Assembly (NCBI RefSeq): GCF_900086645.1
Contig: NZ_LT576451.1
Span: forward strand, 744,001-808,000
Origin: Curtobacterium sp. 9128
GTDB lineage: Bacteria > Actinomycetota > Actinomycetes > Actinomycetales > Microbacteriaceae
Length of the DNA: 64,000 nt
Reading direction: 5' to 3'
Shown here piece after piece: positions 23,366-32,139 of the stretch. Each line of letters begins with the position of its first letter. The first letter of the stretch is position 1. A program made the translations under genes and the position numbers. Below the pieces are notes generated by a model. The model saw nothing but the letters and a program-made list of their open reading frames with translations. It was not told the DNA's origin and did not search any database.

Positions 23366-24664
23366 TCACGTCGTGACCGGCGTCCGTGCCAACCGGTCCC
23401 GCAGCCGGGTCGCGAGCTCGCGCTCGTCGGCGGCCACGAGCGCGAAGTCCCTCACCACCACGCGCCCACCGACGACGACGTGCCGGGGCCGGCGCCCCGG
23501 TGACGCCCACAGCAGGCCGGCCACCGGGTCGTCGACACCGGCGTCGGCGACCCCGGACACGTCCCACACGCAGAGGTCCCCGGCGGAACCGGCACCGAGG
23601 TGGCCGAGTTCCGGTCGGCCGAGTCCGAGGGCGGAGCCCTCCGTCGCCATCCCGAGCACCTGCCGGGCCGGGAGCTGCGGTCCGACCAGTGCCGACACCT
23701 GCATCGCGAGCCGGGCGTCCGCGAGCAGGTGCCCGGCGTCGTTGCTGCCGCCACCGCTCGTCCCGAGTCCGACCCTGATCCCGGCGTCCGTGAGCCGTGC
23801 GACCGGGGCGATGCCCCACCCCATCGGCACGTCGCACCCCGGCGCGTGCGTCGCGGTCACGCCGGCGGCGGCGAGCCGGGCGATCTCGTCGTCGGTCACG
23901 TCGCACAGGTGCGCGATGGTCACGTCCGGCGCGAGCCAGCCCCAGTCCTCGAGCAGGTCGATCGGCCGTCGGCCGTACCGCTCGAGCGCGATGGCGGTGT
24001 CGACCTGCTCGTTCGCCTGCGTCCGGCGGCGGAGCCCGTGGCGTGTGGCCACGTCGCCGAGCGCCCGGAACGTCGCTTCACCGTCGGAGTGCACGCCCGC
24101 CGGTCCGACCGCGACCTGGAGCAGACCGTCGGGGTCGACACCACCGACGGCGTCGGGGTGGAGCAGACCGGTCACGATCGCCTCGGCCGACGCGGCCGCG
24201 CGGTCCGGGTCGTCCCGCGCGGAGCCGCGGACGAACGCCAGGCGGCCACCGAGCGCTCGGACCGCCCCGGCCGTCGCGGCCGCCAGCGCGACCGTGTCGT
24301 CCGCGGACGCCGCGGCCGGCCAGTTCAGGTGGTGGTCGGCGATCGTGGTGACCCCGGACAGGAGGCCCTCCGCGGCTCCGACGGTCGCGGCGAGTCCGTA
24401 GAGCTCGGGATCGTGGCCGACCCGGCCGTACGCATCGGCCATCGTCGGCAACCACGCCGACATGGGCACGCCACGCGTGCCCGGGAGGGTCCGGAAGGCC
24501 GTCTGCAGCAGGTGGTGGTGGGCGTTGACGAGGCCGGGGGTGACGACGCAGCCGGAGGCGTCGAGGGTCGCGCGGTCCGGCGAGCCGTCGTCGACGAGGA
24601 CGTCTCCGTCCCGTTCGGTCCTGGGGTCGACGAGGACGCGGCGTGCGCCGGAGACGGTGAGCAT
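23366..24664 (-). CDS. Amidohydrolase resembling 8-oxoguanine deaminase, altered metal site
   Basis: A 432-aa amidohydrolase of the TrzA/AtzA-like deaminase group. It keeps VTPGLVNAHHHLLQ (strand-1 HxH), the strand-6 region VTIAHLCDVTDDEIARLAAAGVTATHAPGCDVPMGWGIAPV and the C-terminal PGRRPRHVVVGGRVVVRDF. Two usual metal ligands seem changed: the strand-5 motif normally THLAE reads TQANE, and the strand-8 motif normally VDGSASND reads TSGGGSND. Either the enzyme binds metal differently or it is inactive. It lies 57 bp downstream of the PDR reductase on the same strand, under the XRE-cupin regulator, and its substrate is probably a purine-like or cyclic imine compound. Confidence 0.8.
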   Translation of the reverse strand: MLTVSGARRVLVDPRTERDGDVLVDDGSPDRATLDASGCVVTPGLVNAHHHLLQTAFRTLPGTRGVPMSAWLPTMADAYGRVGHDPELYGLAATVGAAEGLLSGVTTIADHHLNWPAAASADDTVALAAATAGAVRALGGRLAFVRGSARDDPDRAAASAEAIVTGLLHPDAVGGVDPDGLLQVAVGPAGVHSDGEATFRALGDVATRHGLRRRTQANEQVDTAIALERYGRRPIDLLEDWGWLAPDVTIAHLCDVTDDEIARLAAAGVTATHAPGCDVPMGWGIAPVARLTDAGIRVGLGTSGGGSNDAGHLLADARLAMQVSALVGPQLPARQVLGMATEGSALGLGRPELGHLGAGSAGDLCVWDVSGVADAGVDDPVAGLLWASPGRRPRHVVVGGRVVVRDFALVAADERELATRLRDRLARTPVTT

Positions 24665-24721
24665 GGACCGGTTCTAGCAGCGGTGCGTTTCGGGGCGGTT
24701 TCGGGTGCGGGCCGTTTCGGG

Positions 24722-25666
24722 CTAGAGGTCGAGGACCAGGCGCGGGCAGCCCCGTGCCGCGCGGGACACGCAGATCATCATGGTGTGGTCGCCGGCCTGT
24801 TCCGCGGCGCTCAGCACGGCGTCGCGGTGGTCGACCGAGCCCTCGAGCACCGGCGTCTCGCAGGTGCCGCACGTGCCCTCGCGGCAGGACGACAGGACGA
24901 ACACCCCGGCGTCCTCGGCGACCTCGAGCAGCGTCCGGTCCGCCGGCACGGTCAGGGTCATCCCGGACACGGCCAGTTCGGCCTCGAACTCCGTGCCGGG
25001 GAGCGTGGCGGCGTCGGACGCCTCGAACCGTTCGACCCGGACGCTGCCGTCCGGCCAGTGCGCCGCCGCCGCCTCGACCGCGTCCATCAGGCGCCGCGGG
25101 CCGCAGCAGTACACGACCGCGTCACGTGGCGCGGCGAGCAGTGCCTCGACGTCGAGTCGTGTGCCCTCGTCGGCGACGGCGAGCGACACCCGGCCCGGGT
25201 GGTCGGCCACGAGGTCCTCGGCGAAGGCCATCGCGTCCCGCCGGCGACCCGCGTAGTGCAGCTCCCACGGGGTCCCACGGAGCTCGGCCTCGGCGATCAT
25301 CGCGGCGATCGGGGTGATGCCGATGCCGCCGGCGACGAACACCGCGGGTCGATCGGGATCGAAGGCGAAGTGGTTGCGCGGGCCGCCGACCGTCACGGTG
25401 CTCCCGACCTCGAGCGTGTCGTGGACGGCCACCGAGCCACCGCGGCCGCCGTGCTCGCGGAGGACGGCCACCCGCCAGTGCCCGTCGTCCGTGGTGGTGA
25501 CGAGCGAGTACTGCCGCTCGACGCCGGGTGCGACCTCGACGTCGAGGTGTGCGCCCGGCTGCCAGGTGGGGAGCGGCTCGGGGCCGACAGCGGCGAGGTC
25601 GATCGCGACGACGTCCGCCGCGACGGTCCGGCGGGCGGCGATCCGGAGGGGGAACCGAGCGCTCAT
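24722..25666 (-). CDS. PDR/VanB-family oxidoreductase (Rieske oxygenase reductase)
   Basis: A 314-aa electron-transfer reductase with FMN-binding barrel (residues about 1-105, ERQYSLVTTT), NADH-binding domain (VFVAGGIGITPIAAMI; VYCCGPRRLMDAV) and a C-terminal plant-type [2Fe-2S] domain. The cluster ligands are Cys261, Cys266, Cys269 and Cys299 (SCREGTCGTC then ICVSRA). Family members feed electrons to Rieske mono- or dioxygenases such as VanA, but no oxygenase gene is present in this window. The ATG overlaps the stop of the XRE-cupin gene. It may serve an oxygenase encoded elsewhere. Confidence 0.9.
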   Translation of the reverse strand: MSARFPLRIAARRTVAADVVAIDLAAVGPEPLPTWQPGAHLDVEVAPGVERQYSLVTTTDDGHWRVAVLREHGGRGGSVAVHDTLEVGSTVTVGGPRNHFAFDPDRPAVFVAGGIGITPIAAMIAEAELRGTPWELHYAGRRRDAMAFAEDLVADHPGRVSLAVADEGTRLDVEALLAAPRDAVVYCCGPRRLMDAVEAAAAHWPDGSVRVERFEASDAATLPGTEFEAELAVSGMTLTVPADRTLLEVAEDAGVFVLSSCREGTCGTCETPVLEGSVDHRDAVLSAAEQAGDHTMMICVSRAARGCPRLVLDL

Positions 25667-26292
25667 GCGCCGCCCTCCACGCCGACCGGGCTCTGCTTGA
25701 CCACGACGAGCTGGAACCGGTCGCCGTCCGGGCTGCACCACCGGTGCGGTGTGCCGCCGCGGTAGTACGCGGAGTCGCCCGGTTCCAGGTGCTGCACGCC
25801 GGAGCTGCCGAGGTCGAGGAGCAGGGAACCGGACAGCACGTAGAGGAACTCGTCCTCGCGGTGCTCGTAGTACTCGCCGGGGTCGGTGTTCATGCCGGTG
25901 AACTCGAGCGGTTCGAACGCGTGCCGGCCACCGTGCACGAGCAGGCGCGCCTCGCCCTTCGAGAACGGACCGCGGGCACCGTCGGCGGCACGCAGGACGT
26001 CGGGGGAGCGGTCGTCGGGTTCGCGGTGCTGCGCGTCCCCGGCCGCGAGCAGCTCGACCTGGCTCGTGCCCAACGCGATCGCGATCTTCTCGAGCGAGAC
26101 CATGCTGGCGCGGGAGTGCCCGCGTTCGAGCTGGCTGAGGAACGGGTGCGACAGCCCGGTGCGTTCGGCGAGCTGGACGAGGGTCTGGCCGTGCGACCGG
26201 CGCAGCGCGCGGATGTGCTCGCCGGTGCGGAGCGCCTGCTCGTCGACGACGCGGGTGTTCGTCGAGCCGGGCTCGATGAGGTCGGTGGGCAC
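25663..26292 (-). CDS. XRE-family regulator with C-terminal cupin
   Basis: A 209-aa regulator: helix-turn-helix about residues 23-78 (IRALRRSHGQTLVQLAERTGLSHPFLSQLERGHSRASMVSLEKIAIALG) and a cupin sensor about 110-205 (YYEHREDEFLYVLSGSLLLDLG; LEPGDSAYYRGGTPHRWCS). Such proteins usually control catabolic or amine and amino-acid metabolism and sense a small ligand through the cupin. The GTG start follows GAGGAACA. It is divergent from the deaminase/ABC operon, and a strong 21-bp dyad lies between them, so it probably controls both directions. Confidence 0.9.
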   Translation of the reverse strand: MPTDLIEPGSTNTRVVDEQALRTGEHIRALRRSHGQTLVQLAERTGLSHPFLSQLERGHSRASMVSLEKIAIALGTSQVELLAAGDAQHREPDDRSPDVLRAADGARGPFSKGEARLLVHGGRHAFEPLEFTGMNTDPGEYYEHREDEFLYVLSGSLLLDLGSSGVQHLEPGDSAYYRGGTPHRWCSPDGDRFQLVVVKQSPVGVEGGA

Positions 26293-26397
26293 TGTTCCTC
26301 CGTCGGTCGGTCACGGGCGGGGTTTCACCGGGACGCGACCGTCACACATGGCAACCGCCGCGAAATACGTGGGAAACGTGGTCCTCATAGCATCACC

Positions 26398-26418
26398 AAT
26401 GTTGATGCGATCAACATT
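26398..26418. promoter_or_regulatory. 21-bp operator dyad of the XRE-cupin regulon
   Basis: AATGTTGAT-GCG-ATCAACATT has perfect 9-bp arms. It is AT-rich against its surroundings and lies between the divergent XRE-cupin and amidohydrolase genes. On the minus strand TTGATC and CTATGA are 18 bp apart, a plausible regulator promoter whose -35 box is inside the dyad, so autoregulation is likely. Confidence 0.78.
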
Positions 26419-26445
26419 CTGACACACGATCGAGAGGGCGTTCCG

Positions 26446-27723
26446 ATGCGGCCATCCCTGCCGAACGCACTTGCCCTGCTGCGCGGAGCGACACTGCCGG
26501 ACGGGCGCACCGTCGACGTCCGGATCGACGGCGAGACCGTCGTCGAGGTCGCTGCGGCCGGCTCCCTCACCGCCGACGCAGCGGCGACGTTCGACCTGCA
26601 GGGCCGGCTCCTGCTCACCGCGCCCGCCGAACCGCACGCGCACCTCGACAAGGCCCTGAGCTTCGACCGCATCCAGCCGCCGCTCGGCGACCTCGGGTCC
26701 GCGATCGAGGCGTGGGTCGACCACGCCGACGACATGACCGTGGCCGACATCGCGGATCGGGCACGGACGCAGGCCCTCGCGATGCTCGCTGCCGGGACGA
26801 CCTCCATCCGGACCCACGTCGACGTGTTGAGCGCCCGCGGGACCGCCGACGCGCAGGCGGCCACCCGTGGTGCGCGGGCGCTCGTGCAGGTCCGTCGCGA
26901 GCTCGCCGGGCTCGTCGACCTGGAGCTCGTCGCGCTCGCCGGACACCACGCGCCGGACGAACACGTCGAGGCGGTCCTCGACCTCGGCGTCGACCTGGTC
27001 GGTGGTGCCCCGCACCTCGCCGACGACCCGGAGGCCGACCTCGTCCGGCTCCTCGCCATCGCCGAGCGGCGGGGCCTCGGCGTCGACCTGCACGCGGACG
27101 AGAGCCTGGACGGCCCCGTCACCCTCGACCGGTATGCGCAGATCGTGCGCGACTGGCCCCGCGACCGCCAGTACTCCGCTGGGCACTGCGTCCGGCTCGG
27201 CACGCTCGAACCCGGCCGTCTCGCCGAGGTCGTCGCGGACGTGCTCGCCGCCGACATCGGGGTGATCTCCCTCCCGATCACGAACCTGTACCTGCAGGGC
27301 TGGCAGCACCCGGTGTCGACGCCCCGCGGACTCACCGCCCTGCGCGCCCTGCTCGACGCCGGCGTCCGCGTCGCCGCCGGCGCGGACAACGTCCGCGACC
27401 CGTTCAACCCCGTCGGCCGGTCCGACGCGTTCGAGACGGCATCGCTCCTGGTCAGTGCCGGGCACCTGACGCCGGACGAGGCGTACGCGCTCGTCAGCGA
27501 CGGCGCTCGCAGCGTGATGGGCCTGCCCGTCGCCGGCGTCGTGCCAGGAGCGCGCGCGGACCTCATCGCGGTGGACGCGACGAGCGTCGTCGACGCCGTG
27601 GCGAACGCCCCCGCCGACCGGGTGGTCATCGCGCACGGCCGACTCGTCGCCGTCACCGAGGTCCACCGCAGCGTCGCGGCACCCGCGCTCGGAGCGCCCG
27701 TCGCCCCCGAGCTCGTCCCCTGA
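26446..27723 (+). CDS. Cytosine-deaminase-like amidohydrolase
   Basis: A 425-aa metal-dependent hydrolase of the cytosine deaminase/CodA-like group. The metal and catalytic positions appear intact: PHAHLDKAL (HxH), VDLHADES (strand-5 His and catalytic Glu region), SAGHCVRLG (strand-6 His), and GADNVRDPFNPVGR (strand-8 Asp). LPITNLYLQGW is also typical of cytosine deaminases. It heads an operon with a NitT/TauT-type importer and three further enzymes. The substrate is probably a small N-heterocycle or cyclic amide taken up by that importer. The start ATG has GAGAGGG upstream and lies 27 bp after the operator. Confidence 0.85.
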   Translation: MRPSLPNALALLRGATLPDGRTVDVRIDGETVVEVAAAGSLTADAAATFDLQGRLLLTAPAEPHAHLDKALSFDRIQPPLGDLGSAIEAWVDHADDMTVADIADRARTQALAMLAAGTTSIRTHVDVLSARGTADAQAATRGARALVQVRRELAGLVDLELVALAGHHAPDEHVEAVLDLGVDLVGGAPHLADDPEADLVRLLAIAERRGLGVDLHADESLDGPVTLDRYAQIVRDWPRDRQYSAGHCVRLGTLEPGRLAEVVADVLAADIGVISLPITNLYLQGWQHPVSTPRGLTALRALLDAGVRVAAGADNVRDPFNPVGRSDAFETASLLVSAGHLTPDEAYALVSDGARSVMGLPVAGVVPGARADLIAVDATSVVDAVANAPADRVVIAHGRLVAVTEVHRSVAAPALGAPVAPELVP

Positions 27724-27775
27724 CCGGGCTCCCCGGCACGACCCGCCCGCCCCACCCCACCGAAACGAGGTACAC

Positions 27776-28543
27776 GTGACCACCACCGCACCAGCGCCCG
27801 TCACGTCGACGGACACGCTGCTCGACTTCGGCAACGTCGAGATGACGTTCCCGAACGGCACCGTCGCCCTGCAGGGAGTCGACCTCACCGTGGACCGCGG
27901 CGAGTTCGTCTCCGTCGTCGGCCCCTCCGGCTGCGGCAAGTCGACCCTGCTCCGTATCGCCTCCGGCCTCGAGACCGCCTCGGACGGGACCGCCCAGGTC
28001 ACCGCGGACCGGATCGGCTACGTCTTCCAGGACGCCACGCTGCTGCCGTGGCGTTCGGTGCAGGGCAACGTCGAGCTGCTCGCCGAGCTGCAGCACGCAC
28101 CGAAGGCCGACCGGGCCGAGAAGGCACGACGGGCGATCGACCTCGTCGGGCTCAACGGCTTCGAGTCGAACCTGCCGAAGCAGCTCTCCGGCGGCATGCG
28201 GATGCGCGTCTCGCTCGCCAGGTCGCTCACCCTCGACCCGCAGCTGTTCCTGTTCGACGAGCCGTTCGGCGCCCTCGACGAGATCACCCGCGAGCGCCTC
28301 AACGACGAGCTCCTCCGGCTCTTCGTCGCGCAGCGCTTCGCGGGGCTGTTCATCACGCACTCGGTGTCCGAGGCCGTGTACCTGTCCACCAAGGTCATCG
28401 TGATGTCCGGTCGCCCCGGCAGCATCGTCGGCCGCTTCGACGTCCCGTTCCCGATGCCACGCGACCCCGACATCCGGTTCACCCCCGAGTTCGCCGAACT
28501 GGTCGGCGAGGTCTCCCACGCACTCCGAGAGGGGCACCGCTGA
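27776..28543 (+). CDS. NitT/TauT-family ABC transporter ATPase
   Basis: A 255-aa ATPase of the nitrate/sulfonate/taurine/pyrimidine importer group. Motifs are Walker A GPSGCGKST, Q-loop YVFQDATLLPWRSV, signature LSGGMRMRVSLARSL, Walker B LFLFDEPFGALDEIT and H-loop FITHSVSEAVYLS. The LPW after the Q-loop is characteristic of SsuB/TauB/ThiZ-type proteins. The GTG start lies 52 bp after the deaminase gene, and its stop overlaps the permease start (TGATG). Confidence 0.94.
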   Translation: MTTTAPAPVTSTDTLLDFGNVEMTFPNGTVALQGVDLTVDRGEFVSVVGPSGCGKSTLLRIASGLETASDGTAQVTADRIGYVFQDATLLPWRSVQGNVELLAELQHAPKADRAEKARRAIDLVGLNGFESNLPKQLSGGMRMRVSLARSLTLDPQLFLFDEPFGALDEITRERLNDELLRLFVAQRFAGLFITHSVSEAVYLSTKVIVMSGRPGSIVGRFDVPFPMPRDPDIRFTPEFAELVGEVSHALREGHR

Positions 28544-29406
28544 TGGCGACCCTGCAGCAGGCCACCGAGGCCAGGGCGGCGAGACTCGCCACCCGCCGCT
28601 CCCGACCGCGTCGCGCCGTCACGTGGTGGCAGCCGGTCGTCGTCTTCGCCGTCCTGATCGGCGTCTGGTACGCGGCCGCCGCCTACTACGACCACGTCAG
28701 GAACCTCGCGTTCCTGGTGCCGTACCCGCACCTCGTGCTCAAGGCGATCGTCTGGGACACCGGCGTGAACGGTGCCCCCACGACGTTCGACAGCGACCTG
28801 TGGAAGGCGCTCGGTCGCACGTCGGTCGTGTCGCTCACCGGGCTCGCGTTCGCGATCGTGATCGGCGTCGTCTGGGCGATGCTGATGGCGCAGGCGAAGT
28901 GGCTCGAGAACTCGCTCTACCCGTACGCCGTCGTCCTGCAGTGCGTGCCGATCCTGGCGCTGGTGCCGCTCATCGGCGCCCTGTTCGGCTACGAGTTCAC
29001 CAGCCGGGTCATCGTCACGGTGATGATCGCCCTGTTCCCGATGGTCTCCAACACGCTCTTCGGACTGCAGTCCGCCGACCGGGCGCAACGCGAGCTCTTC
29101 CGCCTGCAGCGGGCCGGGCGCGGCGCGCAGCTCGTGAAGCTCCAGGTCCCCGCCGCGCTGCCGTCGATCTTCGTCGGTCTGCGGACCTCCGCGGGGCTGT
29201 CGGTCATCGGCGCGATCGTCGGCGACCAGTTCTTCCAGCGCGGCAACCCCGGGCTCGGCGTCCTCATCCAGGTCACCGCCTCACGCCTGATGGGCCCGGA
29301 GCTCTACGCGACCATCATCATCGCCTCGCTCTACGGCGTCGCCGTCTTCCTGCTCTTCGGCCTGATCGGTCGCCTCGCCGTCGGGCGCTGGCACGACTTC
29401 GGCTGA
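28543..29406 (+). CDS. NitT/TauT-family ABC transporter permease
   Basis: A 287-aa membrane permease with about six helices, starting after a basic cytoplasmic segment (ATRRSRPRRAVTWWQP). The EAA-type loop is RELFRLQRAGRGAQLVKLQVPAALPSIFVGLRTSAGLSVIGAIVGDQFF, as in SsuC/TauC/ThiX. It is translationally coupled to the ATPase gene. With the ATPase and the lipoprotein that follows it forms a complete importer for a small organic nitrogen or sulfur compound. Confidence 0.92.
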   Translation: MATLQQATEARAARLATRRSRPRRAVTWWQPVVVFAVLIGVWYAAAAYYDHVRNLAFLVPYPHLVLKAIVWDTGVNGAPTTFDSDLWKALGRTSVVSLTGLAFAIVIGVVWAMLMAQAKWLENSLYPYAVVLQCVPILALVPLIGALFGYEFTSRVIVTVMIALFPMVSNTLFGLQSADRAQRELFRLQRAGRGAQLVKLQVPAALPSIFVGLRTSAGLSVIGAIVGDQFFQRGNPGLGVLIQVTASRLMGPELYATIIIASLYGVAVFLLFGLIGRLAVGRWHDFG

Positions 29407-29472
29407 GCCCCCCCGACCATTCCTCCCATCATCCCGACGCACCACGTGAACAGCACCACGAACGGAGCACCC

Positions 29473-30666
29473 ATGCGCATCAAGACCCGCCTCGGCATCG
29501 CGACCGCCGCCCTCGGCGTCACCGCGATCGCCCTCACCGGCTGTGCGAGCGGATCCGGCGCCGCGACCGGCGACAGCACGTCGACCGCATCCACGGCGAG
29601 CGGCCCGGCCGTCGACCTGTCGGACGTCTGCCCGGCGACCGTCGTCGTCCAGACCGACTGGAACCCCGAGGCCGACCACGGCCACCTGTACCAGATGCTC
29701 GGACCGAACCCGAAGATCGACGCGAGCGGGAAGTCCGTCACCGGCGACCTGTACGCCAACGGCAAGTCGACCGGCGTGCAGCTCGAGGTCCGTGCAGGCG
29801 GCCCGGCGATCGGCTACTCGACCGTCAGTTCGCAGATGTACCAGGACAAGGACATCACCCTCGGCTACGTCTCCACCGACGAGGCCGTGCAGTTCTCCGA
29901 CAACCTGCCGACCACCGCGGTGTTCGCCGAGAACGACCAGTCGCCGATGGTGCTCATGTGGGACCCGTCGAAGTACAAAGACGTCGACTCGATCAAGTCG
30001 CTCGGCAAGGCGCTCGAGAAGAACGACGGCGTCGTGCGCTACTTCAGCGGCGCCGCGTACATGACCTACCTCGAGCAGTCCGGCAACCTGCCGAAGAGCG
30101 TCCTCGACGGCAGCTACGACGGCACCCCGTCGAAGTTCGTCTCGGCCGGCGGCAAGGACGCCCAGCAGGGCTTCGCCACCGCCGAGCCGTACATCTACCA
30201 GAACGAGGTCGCCGCCTGGGGCAAGAAGGTGGACTACTCGCTCATCTCCAGCACCGGGTGGAACCCGTACCCCGAGACCATGTCGGTCCGCAGTGGTGAC
30301 CTCGAGAAGCTGAGCCCGTGCCTCGAGAAGCTCGTGCCGGTGATGCAGCAGGCCGACGTCGACTACTTCAAGGACCCGACGCCGACGAACGACCTGATCG
30401 ACCAGCTCGTCCAGCAGTACAACAACGGCTGGACCTACGACGCCCAGGTCGGCGCGTTCGCCGTCAAGCAGATGAAGAAGCTGAAGGTCGCGACCGACGG
30501 CGACAACGCCTACGTCGGCGACATGGACGCCGACCGGATGACGGACTTCATCGCGAAGGCGAAGCCGATCTTCGACGCATCCGGCGGACACGTGAAGGCC
30601 GACCTCACGGCCGACGACCTCTACACCAACAAGTTCCTCGACGACAAGATCGGGTTCGGCTTCTAG
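29473..30666 (+). CDS. NitT/TauT-type substrate-binding lipoprotein
   Basis: A 397-aa lipoprotein with signal peptide and lipobox LTGC (Cys24), followed by a Ser/Thr/Gly linker. The mature part (VVVQTDWNPEADHGHLYQMLG; LGYVSTDEAVQFSDN; VRYFSGAAYMTYLEQSG) resembles NMT1/THI5-like binding proteins used by importers of thiamine pyrimidines, riboflavin precursors and sulfonates. The ligand is unknown. The ATG at 29473 is chosen for its GGAG; a GTG at 29446 would place extra residues before the signal peptide. Two hairpins follow the gene. Confidence 0.88.
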   Translation: MRIKTRLGIATAALGVTAIALTGCASGSGAATGDSTSTASTASGPAVDLSDVCPATVVVQTDWNPEADHGHLYQMLGPNPKIDASGKSVTGDLYANGKSTGVQLEVRAGGPAIGYSTVSSQMYQDKDITLGYVSTDEAVQFSDNLPTTAVFAENDQSPMVLMWDPSKYKDVDSIKSLGKALEKNDGVVRYFSGAAYMTYLEQSGNLPKSVLDGSYDGTPSKFVSAGGKDAQQGFATAEPYIYQNEVAAWGKKVDYSLISSTGWNPYPETMSVRSGDLEKLSPCLEKLVPVMQQADVDYFKDPTPTNDLIDQLVQQYNNGWTYDAQVGAFAVKQMKKLKVATDGDNAYVGDMDADRMTDFIAKAKPIFDASGGHVKADLTADDLYTNKFLDDKIGFGF

Positions 30667-30674
30667 CCGGCCAC

Positions 30675-30750
30675 GGGGCCGGCCGCCATCGCGGTGGTCG
30701 GCCCCACCCACCGTTCTGGAGGCTCGGTGCCGGACCGTCACCGAGCCTCC
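30675..30750 (+). terminator. Two tandem hairpins after the binding-protein gene
   Basis: GGGGCCG (30675-30681) pairs with CGGCCCC (30699-30705). GGAGGCTCGGTG (30718-30729) pairs perfectly with CACCGAGCCTCC (30739-30750). The second belongs to the GACGGGAGGC terminator family but lacks the outer GAC/GTC base pairs. As the downstream genes look part of the same pathway, these may attenuate rather than end transcription. Confidence 0.65.
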
Positions 30751-30777
30751 CGTCCGACCACCCCACAGGAGCCCCCA

Positions 30778-32139
30778 ATGCCCGCCACCCAGGAATCCCT
30801 CGACACCCTGCGGGTCGCGCTCGTCGACCTGCTCGGCGACCGCGGCGTCAGCACCGACCAGCGGACGCGCGAACGCGCGTCCGTGGACGAGGCGACGATG
30901 AGCCCGATCCTCACCGAACAGCTCCCCCTCGGCCTCGCCGACCTGGTCGCGTACCCCGCGAGCGCCGACGAGATCGCCGCCGTCCTGCAGCTCGCGGCGC
31001 GGCACGGCGTCCCCGTCACCACCCGGGGCAAGGGAACCGGCAACTACGGCCAGGGCATCCCCCTGCACGGCGGTGTGGTGCTCGACACCTCGCGGGCCCG
31101 CGCCGTCGTCGAGGTCGGCGACGGGTACGTCACGGCAGAGGCCGGCGCCTCGATGGTCTCGCTCGAACAGGCCGCAGCGGCCGCCGGGCAGCAGCTCTGG
31201 ATGTACCCGTCCACCGCGCAGTCGACGATCGGCGGCTTCCTGTCCGGCGGCTCCGGCGGCACCGGATCGATCTCGCACGGATCGAACTGGGAGGGCTTCG
31301 TCACCGCGCTCGACATCGCGCTGCCCGGCGAGGACGGACTGCTGCACGTCGAAGGTGCCGAAGCGCAGACGTTCGTGCACACCTACGGCACCGCCGGGGT
31401 CATCGCGCGCGCCACCGTGCGGCTCGAGCCCCTGCAGGACTGGCGGGCCGTGTACGCGACGTTCCCCACCTTCGAGCAGGCGCTCACCGCGGTCCGCACG
31501 CTCCGAGGGACGACCCCGGCACCACGCCTCGTGAGCGCCGACCGAGCCGAGATCGCGGCGAAGCTGCCGAAGGACCCCGCCATCGCCGTCGACCGGGCGA
31601 GCCTGCGCGGGATCATCGACGGCGTCGTGCTCGAGGAGTCGCGGGACCTCATCGAGGCAGCGGGTGGCACCGTCGAGGACGTCCGCGAGGGCCTCCAGCA
31701 GACGACCAAGGTCTCGATGCTGTCCTACAACCACCCGATCTGGTGGCTCAAGCGGAACTCGCCGGACACCGTCTGGTTCCACGTCGAGGTCGGCGGCGAG
31801 GCGCTGATCGACCGCATCGCCGAGGTCGAGGCGGTGTACCCGGGCGCCTTGCTGCACATCGAGGCGGCGCACATCGGGCCGATCGGCATGCTGACCGCGC
31901 CGTACACCGGCGCCGAGGACGTCTACGCCGGCTACCCGGCACTCCGCGACCTCGGCGTCCGCGTGCACAGCCCCCACCAGTACTACGTCGACCACGGCGT
32001 CGAGGAACTCGTCGCGCTCAAGCAGCGCACCGACCCCGCCGGATTGCTGAACCCCGGGCACGTGATCGACCCCGCGCTGGTCGAGTCCGGCGGGTCCACG
32101 GCGTCGGCGCAGCCGAGCATCCCGGGATTCGGCAAGTGA
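30778..32139 (+). CDS. FAD-linked oxidase (GlcD/VAO-type)
   Basis: A 453-aa flavoprotein of the vanillyl-alcohol-oxidase/GlcD class. The FAD-binding PCMH domain is visible from about residue 45 to 220: LVAYPASADEIAAVLQLAARHGVPVTTRGKGTGNYGQ, then STIGGFLSGGSGGTGSISHGSNW. The C-terminal part ends LKQRTDPAGLLNPGHVID, the usual terminal motif. Such enzymes oxidise hydroxy-acids, alcohols or amines. Sequence gives no direct substrate clue; the operon of a deaminase-like hydrolase, importer and creatininase-family hydrolase suggests an intermediate in breakdown of a nitrogenous ring. The ATG follows CAGGAG. Confidence 0.88.
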   Translation: MPATQESLDTLRVALVDLLGDRGVSTDQRTRERASVDEATMSPILTEQLPLGLADLVAYPASADEIAAVLQLAARHGVPVTTRGKGTGNYGQGIPLHGGVVLDTSRARAVVEVGDGYVTAEAGASMVSLEQAAAAAGQQLWMYPSTAQSTIGGFLSGGSGGTGSISHGSNWEGFVTALDIALPGEDGLLHVEGAEAQTFVHTYGTAGVIARATVRLEPLQDWRAVYATFPTFEQALTAVRTLRGTTPAPRLVSADRAEIAAKLPKDPAIAVDRASLRGIIDGVVLEESRDLIEAAGGTVEDVREGLQQTTKVSMLSYNHPIWWLKRNSPDTVWFHVEVGGEALIDRIAEVEAVYPGALLHIEAAHIGPIGMLTAPYTGAEDVYAGYPALRDLGVRVHSPHQYYVDHGVEELVALKQRTDPAGLLNPGHVIDPALVESGGSTASAQPSIPGFGK

